Of a stretch of 64,000 nt of DNA, positions 33,901 through 45,136 are shown one piece after another. This stretch comes from Phellopilus nigrolimitatus. Taxonomy: Eukaryota > Basidiomycota > Agaricomycetes > Hymenochaetales > Hymenochaetaceae. A program made the position numbers and the translations under genes. The stretch spans positions 1 through 64,000 of the forward strand of contig JAJOHG010000035.1 of NCBI GenBank assembly GCA_021029095.1. Direction: 5' to 3'. The stretch's first letter is position 1. Every line of letters starts with the position of its first letter. Below the pieces are notes generated by a model. It saw nothing but the letters and a program-made list of their open reading frames with translations. It ran no database searches and had not been told where the DNA came from.

Positions 33901-36326
33901 GGTTCATGTTCTCACCGAGTTTCAAACACATCGGAACGGAACCAAACTTTCTACGTCTGTTTGTCTCTGACGCGGAATTTCATTACCTGTCCGCAAATTC
34001 CAATTTTAACTTGTGTCGGGTGAGTTGAAGCTGGTGATACCGCGTTGGTTCGATCATTCCGATTATGAACAACTTCGGATTACATAGCACATCTATGTTT
34101 CCGACTCGGTCGCCACTACAGTCTCGGATATCGGGGGAACAAAAATGGATTTGTTTCTTTTGGGGGAGTTGTGTTCTGGATCGAAATTCTGAGCTGAATC
34201 CGGATCCGAAAACGGCTTGTTTATGGCTGCCTTTTTGGGAACGTGATCTTGCATTGCGCATTTTGTATTCTGTCTGCACTCGTAAACTGTGTTTTGTCGA
34301 ATTCCCTTTGGGGGAGTTTCTGAAAAACTTCGTAAACGGGTTGGACATGTTCGGTGTATCCTGGTTCATGTTCTCACCGAGTTTCAAACACATCGGAACG
34401 GAACCAAACTTTCTACGTCTGTTTGTCTCTGACGCGGAATTTCATTACCTGTCCGCAAATTCCAATTTTAACTTGTGTCGGGTGAGTTGAAGCTGGTGAT
34501 ACCGCGTTGGTTCGATCATTCCGATTATGAACAACTTCGGATTACATAGCACATCTATGTTTCCGACTCGGTCGCCACTACAGTCTCGGATATCGGGGGA
34601 ACAAAAATGGATTTGTTTCTTTTGGGGGAGTTGTGTTCTGGATCGAAATTCTGAGCTGAATCCGGATCCGAAAACGGCTTGTTTATGGCTGCCTTTTTGG
34701 GAACGTGATCTTGCATTGCGCATTTTGTATTCTGTCTGCACTCGTAAACTGTGTTTTGTCGAATTCCCTTTGGGGGAGTTTCTGAAAAACTTCGTAAACG
34801 GGTTGGACATGTTCGGTGTATCCTGGTTCATGTTCTCACCGAGTTTCAAACACATCGGAACGGAACCAAACTTTCTACGTCTGTTTGTCTCTGACGCGGA
34901 ATTTCATTACCTGTCCGCAAATTCCAATTTTAACTTGTGTCGGGTGAGTTGAAGCTGGTGATACCGCGTTGGTTCGATCATTCCGATTATGAACAACTTC
35001 GGATTACATAGCACATCTATGTTTCCGACTCGGTCGCCACTACAGTCTCGGATATCGGGGGAACAAAAATGGATTTGTTTCTTTTGGGGGAGTTGTGTTC
35101 TGGATCGAAATTCTGAGCTGAATCCGGATCCGAAAACGGCTTGTTTATGGCTGCCTTTTTGGGAACGTGATCTTGCATTGCGCATTTTGTATTCTGTCTG
35201 CACTCGTAAACTGTGTTTTGTCGAATTCCCTTTGGGGGAGTTTCTGAAAAACTTCGTAAACGGGTTGGACATGTTCGGTGTATCCTGGTTCATGTTCTCA
35301 CCGAGTTTCAAACACATCGGAACGGAACCAAACTTTCTACGTCTGTTTGTCTCTGACGCGGAATTTCATTACCTGTCCGCAAATTCCAATTTTAACTTGT
35401 GTCGGGTGAGTTGAAGCTGGTGATACCGCGTTGGTTCGATCATTCCGATTATGAACAACTTCGGATTACATAGCACATCTATGTTTCCGACTCGGTCGCC
35501 ACTACAGTCTCGGATATCGGGGGAACAAAAATGGATTTGTTTCTTTTGGGGGAGTTGTGTTCTGGATCGAAATTCTGAGCTGAATCCGGATCCGAAAACG
35601 GCTTGTTTATGGCTGCCTTTTTGGGAACGTGATCTTGCATTGCGCATTTTGTATTCTGTCTGCACTCGTAAACTGTGTTTTGTCGAATTCCCTTTGGGGG
35701 AGTTTCTGAAAAACTTCGTAAACGGGTTGGACATGTTCGGTGTATCCTGGTTCATGTTCTCACCGAGTTTCAAACACATCGGAACGGAACCAAACTTTCT
35801 ACGTCTGTTTGTCTCTGACGCGGAATTTCATTACCTGTCCGCAAATTCCAATTTTAACTTGTGTCGGGTGAGTTGAAGCTGGTGATACCGCGTTGGTTCG
35901 ATCATTCCGATTATGAACAACTTCGGATTACATAGCACATCTATGTTTCCGACTCGGTCGCCACTACAGTCTCGGATATCGGGGGAACAAAAATGGATTT
36001 GTTTCTTTTGGGGGAGTTGTGTTCTGGATCGAAATTCTGAGCTGAATCCGGATCCGAAAACGGCTTGTTTATGGCTGCCTTTTTGGGAACGTGATCTTGC
36101 ATTGCGCATTTTGTATTCTGTCTGCACTCGTAAACTGTGTTTTGTCGAATTCCCTTTGGGGGAGTTTCTGAAAAACTTCGTAAACGGGTTGGACATGTTC
36201 GGTGTATCCTGGTTCATGTTCTCACCGAGTTTCAAACACATCGGAACGGAACCAAACTTTCTACGTCTGTTTGTCTCTGACGCGGAATTTCATTACCTGT
36301 CCGCAAATTCCAATTTTAACTTGTGT
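30901..36326. repeat. 462-bp tandem satellite, right arm (about 11.7 units)
   Basis: It begins with the duplicated GGGAA (30,901-30,905), then the missing 27 bp of the interrupted unit. Units start with AGTTGTGTTCTGG at 30,933 and every 462 bp to 36,015, ending inside a unit after TTTTAACTTGTGT at 36,326. As the period is 154 codons, each frame repeats identically: every unit gives a 141-codon plus-strand and a 136-codon minus-strand frame that overlap in antisense. Neither resembles a known protein. The right flank is a T-rich stretch. Confidence 0.95.
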
Positions 36327-36435
36327 TTATTGATTCATTTTTTTTTCGTTACTTTTTTTTCCCCTCATTTTTTTCCCCTTCTCTGAGTACAAGCAGTGGA
36401 GAGTGGGAGAGACAGAAACAGGAAGCTTATATAGG

Positions 36436-37010
36436 TTATGATAGAAACTTGAGTTTCGCCTGGAAGACCTCGATGAGCACCTGATGTTTCGGTGTGTCGA
36501 AGATGGTCTGGTACCTGATCACGTGGTATGCCATGCTTTGTCGTCGTTCATCTTTAGCGAGCCGCACCACTCCTGTGAAATGTACCTCCCAAGTGTGCCA
36601 TCTAGCACGCCTTTGCACAGGTTGACGAGTAGGCCCGCGATTGTCTCTCACGCGTGCGGGCCGCACCAGAAGTGCTTGTTCGCGAGCTGCATAGGGAGGT
36701 GCACAAGTAAGTACGACAGGACCTCCCAGTCATGCTCCGCCTTGAGCAGCTAGACCGGCATGTCCATGTAGTCCGACACGGGCAATACGACGCCGTCCGA
36801 CGGTTTGTGCGGCTCGTACATGACGAGCACCCGGCTGCCCTTCTCCGCATTCTCAAGGGAGAATGGCACGATGTCCGGGATGCCCTACAGAACGTCCCGC
36901 GGCTTTGTGTTGACAGGGGCCATCGGCTGGAAAACGGCACGAGCTGCGGCCCTCGACAGATTCCGGTCCTCCCTCACAGACGTCCTGCTCCCTTGCCCGC
37001 GTGATATCCG
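36436..37010 (-). pseudogene. Tuberin (TSC2)-like gene fragment
   Basis: Read on the minus strand in shifting frames: IVPFSLENAEKGSRVLVMYE, PHKPSDGVVLPVSDYMDMPV followed by a stop, LLKAEHDWEVLSYLLVHLPM, QLANKHFWCGPHA, RGLLVNLCKGVLDGTLGRYI and YHVIRYQTIFDTPKHQVLIE. The pattern of a WEV..YLL.HLP.QL.NK helix pair and a later GVLDG segment resembles the helical region of tuberin, the GAP subunit of the TSC complex that restrains TORC1 via Rheb. This is from memory and moderate at best. At least one stop and several frameshifts are present, and neither gene end was found. Confidence 0.4.
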
Positions 37011-37420
37011 GTGGCCGTCGCGCTCGAAAGTGTGCCTCCCGCGTGCGCGCTCCGCATATATCTCCTCGTTGTGCGCAACCTCGTCACTCTGTACTGTGCT
37101 TGGCGCGCCGCAGCCGTCCCATAAGCCCACGAGCGTGTATATCTGCTGCTCGTGCTCCGCCGGCATGCGCACGAGGAGCGCGCGGCGTCGTGGCAGAGGG
37201 CCTGGCCTAGCATTCAAGCGTCGGCACGCGCGCGCTCACGCGAGCCAACAATGAGGAAGTCGATGTACTCAGAGGCGGCGAGTGTGCGCGGGAGCTGCGA
37301 GTCCTTGGTTCGGTTGCATATCGACAGCTGAGAAAACGAGGACATGAGCATGAGCCTTACGAGAACGAGATAGAGGAGGAGAAAGAGGAAGAGGAAGACA
37401 ATATGGAAGCGAGAAACCAT
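37011..37420 (-). repeat. Duplicated segment shared with the family U locus
   Basis: The part at about 37,250-37,420 (SFSQLSICNRTKDSQLPRTL region) matches about 15,030-15,180, where it precedes the U fragment. Below 37,250 the two loci differ, with this one running into the tuberin-like fragment. It is therefore a breakpoint region. From 37,420 to 37,553 only purine-rich sequence was seen. Confidence 0.45.
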
Positions 37421-37552
37421 GTATGAAAACGTTTTTGTTTGAACTCACAGAAGGGAAGAGGGGAAGAAGATGAGAAAGCAGCGGCGAAAGAAGAGAGGAG
37501 AGAAAAATAGCAAATAAGGAACAAAAAAGAACTCACAGAATCCCAGGAGGAC

Positions 37553-38990
37553 TTAGTCCTCCATCTTCATGCCCATGTCCACCGTGTCCATGATCTCCGC
37601 ATCCGCATTCACGTCGGCGTCGCCCTCCGCGGAGCCCTCGCCGGAGCTTTCACCACCGTTCTCATCCCCTTCGGCATCGGAATCGACGTCCTGCGACCCC
37701 ATTGAACCCGTCTGCGAGGCACGCTCGTGCCCGCGCGGCGCGTGGTACTCGCGAGACTGCGTGCGTGTGGTCCATAGTGGCAACTGAGCGCAACGGCATT
37801 GGCATGCGCTTTCCCGATTCTCCCCTCGCGGATGCGGCCACGCCGGCCAGAGCATTGATGCCGGGGGAGTGTATATCGTGGTATTGCCGCGCGCTTAGGG
37901 CTGGGTAGCTCAGCTGCATGGTCTTCAGCGGGCTCTGGATCTGCAACTTCGCAAGCAAGGAGAGCGAAGACGAGGGCCCGATTGCGGCGCGTGCGATGTC
38001 CGCGTCGATTGTGCGCGTCATCCTCGCCATCTCCCTCGCCGCCGAGGAGCGCGTCCTCCTCGACGTTCCCGTCGTCATCGCTGTCGAGCAGGTCCTCCTC
38101 GTTCACGCTCGAGCCGCGGCTCCCTGTTCCCCCTCCTCCGCTGCAACAGACCGCGCGCGGGGCTGGCTATGCTAGTGAGGAAGGGTGCGCGAGGAGGAAC
38201 AATTTGCGTACTGCTCGCGCGGGGAGATGGAGTTGATTTGAGGCGGTCTCGGCGGGCGCCTGAGCGCATTCTGGCTTGCTAGTCCGCTCGCGTATGAGGA
38301 TGTGGAGGCCGAGGAATACGCCTGGCCCTGACCGAGATGCGCGGATTCAGCAGGATGCAGCTTCCCGCTCGCCACCGCAGAGGTGTACGCAGACACCGCC
38401 GAGCCGGAGTGCGAGCGGCTCGAGCACCCTCGGCTGTCTTGGTCGCGTTCGTGCTCCCGATAATGGCTCACCGGCCTCGGGCTCAGCATCTAAGACTGCG
38501 CTTGTGCACGCTCGGCATGGTGATTAACCAACAGCGTGTCCTGGCGCGCCGTCGCACGAGCGCGGCCGACCGCCGCGTGCTGGCTCTGACCCGCAGTGTG
38601 CGCGAGTGCGGACTGGGACTGCGCATGCACGAGCGCGGGGTGCGACGAGCGGTGGGCGATCATCTGCGCTTGCTGGCTTGCGCTCACGGAGTCCAGCGTA
38701 CCGCGGCGCCCGACACACTTCATCTTCTTGCGGCACCGGTCGCACACAATCCAGCTCAGCGACCTTCGACTGGGCGGTTGAGCGCGCATGAGCGGTGGCG
38801 GCGGTTTGCTGTTGCGGCGGCGACAAAGGTGGTTGTTGTTTCTGTTGCGGCGGCGGCTGCCGATGTTGCTGCTGTTGCTGCTGCAGGCCGTATTCGTGCC
38901 GCCGTCGTTTCGGCGGCTTGTAATGCTGCTGAGCGTAGCGGTCCGCGCGAACTCGAAAGGTTGGTGCACGGCGCGCAAAGTCGAGACGAA
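37553..38990 (-). pseudogene. GATA-like zinc-finger protein pseudogene, copy 2
   Basis: Matches 15,300-17,060. The minus strand has HARSTAQSKVAELDCVRPVP-type sequence, Gln-rich runs (about 38,800-38,890) and KMKCVGRRGTLDSVSASQQA, the basic flank of the second CxxC pair, itself in another frame. Then come SAYTSAVASGKLHPAESAHL, NEEDLLDSDDDGNVEEDALL, SPLKTMQLSYPALSARQYHD and an acidic tail to a stop at 37,553. The first cysteine pair and surrounding residues seen in copy 1 have been deleted around 38,750, so this copy cannot form the finger. Other frameshifts are present near 37,850 and 38,050. Confidence 0.5.
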
Positions 38991-39059
38991 AAGACGAAGT
39001 CAGCGCACGTTGAGCGGCACGAGCTCACTCGGTCGTTGCCGACGCGCCCGCCATGCCCA

Positions 39060-41599
39060 TGCGGTCTACGGTGTCGTTGAGTTGAGCGATGAATCACTGG
39101 TAGCTTGGCATGACGTCCGCGCCAGCCAGCGTTCTACCCTGTATGCGCGACTGTCGACACCGTGCGCGCTCCCGACGCACTCCCACTTATAACACCGACA
39201 AGGGCTACACACCTTCCGTGCTATCGCCATCGCCCTCGGCATTGCGATCCCATCCAACTCCCGACCCGCCCTCAATTATGGCGTCGCCCCCTCGCCCGCA
39301 CTGCACCAAAACCTATGGTCCTCGCTCCATGTGCGCGATTGACAACCCTTCTCGCGGTACTTCGACTTCCTGCACCGTCGACACCTGGCGAACACCCGCG
39401 GGAACGACTTTCATTTGCCACAAAGCACTAGAATAGGTTGGGGGCCCTTGTAAATAGACAATTAAGAAATGATGAGAAGAAAGACGTACTGTTAGCACGC
39501 CGTTTTATCCCGCCGTGGCTCTCGTCCTCCCTGCGCGCGCTGCGCACGATGACACCCGCCCAATACTGAATTTCTGGCGGTAAGAAAAGCGGCGGGTTCG
39601 GTAAACTATTCTCCGCCGGACTTGGGCGAAACGTGAAGCACTCGACGAGCGAGCAAGAACACGTTGGTCATCCGCGGTGACGCCATGTTGGACGGAGAGG
39701 TAGGCGATGGCGGAGTTAGACCAGAGGAAATCGCGATGGCCTTCTCCTTCTCCTTCTCCTTCCCGCGCCCGGACAGCGACTTGAGGAAGCTGCCCTTCCT
39801 GAGCTCCACCAACGCCGGCGCGGTTGAGCGCGCATTTGCCGTCGCACCAGTCCTAATCTACGCGCCTCCTCTCCAACTTGAGTTATCCCTCGATCCAGCG
39901 GCTGCGGCAGATGTCGATGGCGTGCTCGCGCAACCATCGCTCTTGCCCAGCGCGGCTTGTAAAACGCCTGGCGTACGTGCGGGTACCTGCCACGATAAGC
40001 GAGGAGCTGCAGCGAAAGCAGTACGTCCTCGTCGCGAACGGACCTGGCTCCTCCATACCGTGATGATGGCGGTGGTTATGATGGTGGTGTCGGTGCGTCG
40101 CACACAGGGTGGGGCCCGCCGCTGCCGGTGAAGGCGAGGCAGCAGCAGCAGCGGCACAGCGCGTCGCTTGAATGGGTTGAGATTCGATTCGCCGCGGCGC
40201 CGCGAGCAGGCGAGCTCCACGCTGGAGCCGCATTCGCACCGTCCGCGCCGACAGGCATCGCGACACGCACAGACGGGTGTGCATGCGCGCGCATGGGGTG
40301 AACTTGCCAGGACAGCACGCGGCGTGAGGTCCTCTCGTCCGTGCGCGTGGCCTTGGTGATGGTGGTGCTCACGCGTCATGTTGCGGGTAAAAGTTAGGGT
40401 ATTCGCGCGTGTGCGCGGCGTGGAATCGATCGCGCCGGGCGCGCCAGGAAGGGTGCCCATCGCCGAGTTGTCGTTGACGTTTTGGTCGAGCGCCACGATC
40501 CCATCAGACACACCGTTGTCCGCGGCGTTCGTGTTGATGATGATGTGCGCATCGAGGTCGACGTCGACAGTATCGGAGGCTCCGGCCACGGCTACATCGG
40601 TCGCACCTGCTCCTGTTGGGGATGGCGAGTCGGAGACGAGTCCGTCGTGGATGTGAAAGGGATGGTGGAGCCGGCATGCTCTCGTCCGCGTCCTGATCCT
40701 GCGCCATCGACGTCCATCTCAACATCCGCATCATCCTCAGTCTGCGTGTCCGGTCGCGATGTCGACGCAGACGGCGTCGGCGCCCTAGAACCCAGTAGCG
40801 TAGCGTTTGCAAAAGTGTCCGTTGACACCGTCGTCTCCGCATCCGAAGCTGTTCGTCCTTAGGGCGGCGTCAGATGAGCAAGCGCGAAGAAAGTCAAGAA
40901 ATCGAACTCACCTTGGCAATCGCGAAAGACCGTTCTCGCGGACGAGTTCATGTGCCTTCTCCCGCTGGCGCTGCTCGAGCTGCTGCTACCGCCTGAGCTG
41001 TCTCTGTTTGCGGGTCTCGCGCTAAATGCCTCTCGCGATCGCACTCGGGCCGACAGCGAAACCTTTCGAAGCGAGCCAAGCCTCGAGAACGCAGCCGACG
41101 ACCTCTAGGGTGCCCGCCTGTGCGACACGACTCCAAATGGGCTCCAAGTCCCGCTCGCGGACATTAGGGACGCACTGACATGCGAGCGAAAAACGCTATG
41201 CAGCGTGCCGCTCAAGGGAGATGGAATCGAAAGTTGAAGTGGGCGGCGGGCGGGGAAGTCCAGGAGGCGAGAGGCCGTAGATGGGGTGGAGGAGTACTCA
41301 GGCGGCGGTGGGGAGAGACAAAAATCGCGCAGGAGCCGGACAAGGCGCTCCAGGCTGACGTCGCAGGTAATGATCTCCCGGATGTGCGGCGAGGTCGAAG
41401 AGAGGTATGTGAGCGAGTTGAGCAGTGGGAGCGGGGACGTGGTGTCAAGTGCTGTAATCGAGTTGCTCTGTCAGCGTCGAGCATGGCGGCGGCGGCAATA
41501 GGCACACGACTGAGACTCACCACTCGTATCGTACAATTGGGACGTGATGCACGTGCAGGCTCTTTTCTGCGCGAAGAACGCGTAGTTCGACGAGCACAT
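39060..41599 (-). pseudogene. MUB1/samB-like MYND-protein pseudogene, copy B (most complete)
   Basis: Starts with ATG at 41,597-41,599 (CSSNYAFFAQKRACTCITSQ). The His/Asp/Ala-rich middle is seen at 40,840-39,860, then NVFLLVECFTFRPSPAE and LPPEIQYWAGVIVRSARRED. An intron at about 39,425-39,490 is followed by the MYND part: KSFPRVFARCRRCRKSKYRE and KGCQSRTWSEDHRFWCSAGE. Relative to the family, a zinc-ligand Cys in the KYC position reads Arg, and a stop stands where CGKWES is expected. The tail (GDAIIEGGSGVGWDRNAEGD) matches copy A. Frameshifts and stops show it is dead. Copy A lacks this MYND exon; copy C has only the middle. Confidence 0.65.
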
Positions 41600-41639
41600 A
41601 GTGGCTTCAGAGGTATTCGGGGTGTCCTCATAGTCGTTC

Positions 41640-42051
41640 AAACGCTACTGCGCGATGTAGTTTGACGTGCTGCCGATCGCCAACTCGTAGTCGCGGTCAC
41701 GTGTATGTTTTTTTCTCCTCAAATTACTTCCTTTACTTTACAATTATAGCTCTTAGACAAGCAAATGTAGCGAGGTTCACACCGCATATGCAGGAGCGCG
41801 TCTCCGCAACGAGTTGCGCTCGTCCTCTCTTCTCTCTTCGCCACAATGGACCTACCTCGCTATCGCCAATTGCAATCCTCAGTGGGGTGCTCGCAGCTTG
41901 ATTGATGGCAGCGCGAGTAGGTCGATACGTACCTGGTCGAGCTTGTTCGCACGCTTCGTCGCAGCGACAGCCTAAACAAATTTTATTCAGCATATAGGGA
42001 CAGGAAAAGTAAGAGAAATATTTGTACAGGGTTATGCTGAGTGCAAAGAAG
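41640..42051. other. No gene recognised
   Basis: Short ORFs only. It separates the 5' side of MUB1 copy B from the stop codon of the JmjC/PHD fragment. A few codons (AVAATKRANKLDQ on the minus strand near 41,960) look protein-like but cannot be assigned. Confidence 0.4.
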
Positions 42052-43312
42052 CTAGTATTTGATCTTCGTAATTGTCTTCATGACGTTCGGCTCGAGCGCT
42101 GTCTCTAGTTGAATAGGAGAGGCGGCGACGAACGGTTCAGGCGGTGTGACCTTAACAATCGGAGCAGGAGTAGTAAGCAGTGACGAGTCTACAGTCGCCA
42201 CGTTGAAGCCTTAACCACTAGAAGCCTGCGTGTCGATGCCGTCCGGCAAGCCATCTACGAGCCGAGCCTGACGAGGCTGGCAATTCGTTAAGATCGACCT
42301 CCTTCTCAACTGTGCGCACCTCAGCGAAGTGTATGCGCGCCTCGATGCCGCCGTCGCGAGCGCATGAAACATGGGACGCCTTCGGACACTTGCCCTCCGT
42401 GCACTGGATCGGCGCGCCATGCGACTTTCGCGGCTCTTCTGGTAAGCCGTGCATTTCTATACCAGTTGAGTCATGAATGTAGAATTTAGTGAATGAAGCA
42501 AACCGCGGAGGGCGGAAATAGCGAGGAACTTACCAGAGTCCAGCGGTCCTTCACAATGACGTCCACGCCAAATATCACCTTCTCCATCCTTTCCACTGCC
42601 TGTCCCATTTCGTCTTGTTCCTGCACTGCGAGTTCGTCGACCCACGTTTCAGGCACGATCATTGCGCACCTCCCGTGCGCACGCCTATGCTTCGTGCCCA
42701 TTCATATCCTTTGGTTGGTAGTTCTGGCAGTCCGCCCGTGCGCTAAGCGGGTTATGCACGCGGAGTAGGCCAACTAAGTCTCGCGATACGCAGAGGCAGC
42801 AAAGGAACGGGCCAAGGTCCTCCGGAACCTTTAGCATGATCTTCTGCCTGAGGGCAGACAGGTACTCGCCATCAGCAGGGGGTTCGGCTTTGATTTTGAT
42901 CTTTGTCTCGGAAGGGCCTGCGCTGTCGGACTTGCGCTTCCGTGATGACTTAGGTTTCGCGTCGCACTTCAGCTTTTTCGAACGGGCCTTTGACGGCGGT
43001 TTCGACGCTTCTTCCCCGCGTCCGCGCAGGGGTGTCCGCGTTGATGCGTACACTGAGCCTCGGTCAAGATAAGAATATCATTAACATATATTTATCACGC
43101 ACCTGTCCCCGATATAGCCGCAGACCTGCACCTTTCGGCCAATATCTAACCAGCTATCCAAAGCGAAGTTGACGCTCTCCACGCAGTTCAAATCATGGTC
43201 TAAACCAGTGTGTTATCCACGGGAAAAGGTGACGACAAACTCGCCCGCGTGTTGGACGAGCTGTTAGGTTTACATGACGACTGAGAAAGGAGTGTCGAAC
43301 TCTCCACATTCT
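42052..43312 (-). pseudogene. JmjC / extended-PHD histone demethylase fragment (KDM4/Rph1-like)
   Basis: The minus strand starts abruptly at 43,312 with SSTLLSQSSCKPN. After a one-base frameshift it continues LVQHAGEFVVTFSRG, TAA, HTGLDHDLNCVESVNFALDS. This is the end of the JmjC fold; the stop replaces the Tyr just before the His expected to be the third iron ligand. An intron (about 43,060-43,106), a Lys/Arg-rich segment, FLCCLCVSRD and VPETWVDELAVQEQDEMGQA come next. Then come GAPIQCTEGKCPKASHVSCA, characteristic of the extended PHD in KDM4-type enzymes, and an acidic/Pro-rich tail to TAG at 42,052. KDM4/Rph1 proteins remove methyl groups from H3K9/K36. The N-terminal half is absent and joined to an importin copy. 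Confidence 0.65.
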
Positions 43313-45136
43313 CGTCTGCGACCATTGCGAGCGTCGTAACTGCCTGCTCCTGCACGTAGCTGCGCACCTGACCGTCGCACCCAGCCTGAGATTCGAGCAG
43401 CGGAGACGAGCGCATCGAGATATGGCAGCAACGTCGCAGTGTCAACGCCCTCGCAGACGTTGATGACGCCGGTATGTGCATTCACACGCGCCTCAGGTGC
43501 GGAATGTCGGCAGGAGCGCGTCGAAGATTGCAGCGTGATGCTGTGCCTGGATAACCTCTTCTAGGTCCGTACATAGCTGGCCGCTGTGCGTTCCCGTCAG
43601 ACCAGAAGAGAAAATTGAATGCAAAACAGGAATTACATGCATTGACACGCAGCGAAGCGCACGCGCGCGTGCGGATCGCCAAACGCGTGAGTGACGAGGC
43701 CATCGACCTTCACAAGCTCAACCTCCATCACACGCGCACCGCCCTCTCCGAGAGTCGCGATGGCCATGAGAGTGCCATGACGCAAGCACCAGTCGTGGCT
43801 AGCGAGCATCCCAGGGATATACTGGAATGCGAGGGCAAGCACGGGCTTTCCCGTGCACGCGACCGCGAGGCGATCCAGCGCCTGCTCAAAAGCGTGCGGG
43901 TAATCGGCGTCCGTCGGGTCGTCCGCCGGGTCTGCTTCTAGCCAGTCACCGAGGGTGGATGGCGATTCCGGGAGCTCTGCGACGCCCTCGAAGCACGCGC
44001 GCACGAGTGCAGGGAGCCAGCCGTCGACACGCCGAGCGAGCGCCGGGCGTGCCTCGCTGAGGGAGACCATAAGCTCCAGCGCCGCGCGCCGCGTGCCCTC
44101 GCGCTCGTCGTCCACGTCGTCTTCCGCATCTGTGCTGTCCTCATCGTTTCCCACTGAGACCGGTAGGAATTGGAATGCACTACCACCACCTCCGCCGGGG
44201 AAGGGACGCGCGACAATCGGCGTTGGGTTGGCATCGTATTCCTTTTTGTTGCGTATGCGACCGGGGAGGAAAGCGCAGGACGTCTTGATGGGTGCGGCAG
44301 GAAGCGTAGCGAGCGCACGACCGAAAAGCGTGGAATGGGCTGTGGATGGTGACATTGGGGAAGAGAATGAAAGGGACGCGACGGTGGCTTTGAGGGCAGC
44401 CAGGCGGACCTACACAGTTTATAATCAGAAATCACTCAACCAACGGTCGGGCACGTACCTTGACAGCAACATCGGCGAGACCCTGTACGAACAACTCCAC
44501 AGGCACATCCGCGACCAGCACCTGACATCGCTCTAGTATCCTGTACGCACACTCCCTCGCGCTGGTGGTACCGCCGATGGCGCGGAAGACAGCGCCTTGA
44601 AGGGCCGGCCATGGACGAAAACGCTGGAAAGATGCATTGGCGAGGTCATTGACGGTGTCGGCTGCCTTGGTCTTGACGCTGTGGGACTGCTAAGTGCTGA
44701 GAGCGTAAAGGACGATGCGCTCGAGGGCCTCGCGCATGGATTCTGGGAGGTGGTCGTATAAGGTCAGACGAGTGCTGGACGACGAGGAGGAGCTGGAGGA
44801 CGCGGATGCCACGCTCGGCTGGAGCTGGGGTGGTCAATAGAGCAGCCTCCTTAGAAGAATAAGCGCGAAGGCGCGCATCTGTTCGTCGGGCGCGATTGTC
44901 GTGAAATTTGCCATGGCAAGGATATAGAGCTCTGGCGTCTGTGCGAGCCTATCGTTGACGACCTTCTCCGCGCTGCAAGACGTTATTTAGCTCGTAGAAC
45001 AAATCGCAGAAAATTGACGAGGTACTTTGATCTGATTTCATCGTCGCCGAGAACGAGATTTGCTAGGATTTGAGTGAGTTCGGCGGAGACTTCCCTTGGG
45101 ACGTTGGCGGACGCCTCCATCACAAAGATCGTGGAT
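43313..45136 (-). pseudogene. Importin (Kap121/Pse1-like) pseudogene, truncated second copy
   Basis: Closely repeats the first half of the intact gene at 54,838-58,118, from its ATG region (MEASANVPREVSAELTQILA at about 45,120) to MVADE at 43,313, including introns at the same places. Differences include an internal deletion after LATLPAAP (about 90 bp relative to the intact gene), a stop in the second coding exon (near 44,690), and missense changes. The C-terminal half is missing: the sequence switches at about 43,312 to the JmjC fragment. On the 5' side it is fused, about 18 bp before the ATG, to KIN1 copy K2. Confidence 0.85.

Noticed and set aside
22118..36326. The repeated arrays considered as a CRISPR array
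   Set aside because: The repeats are 462 bp, contiguous and identical with no variable spacers, and the genome is eukaryotic.
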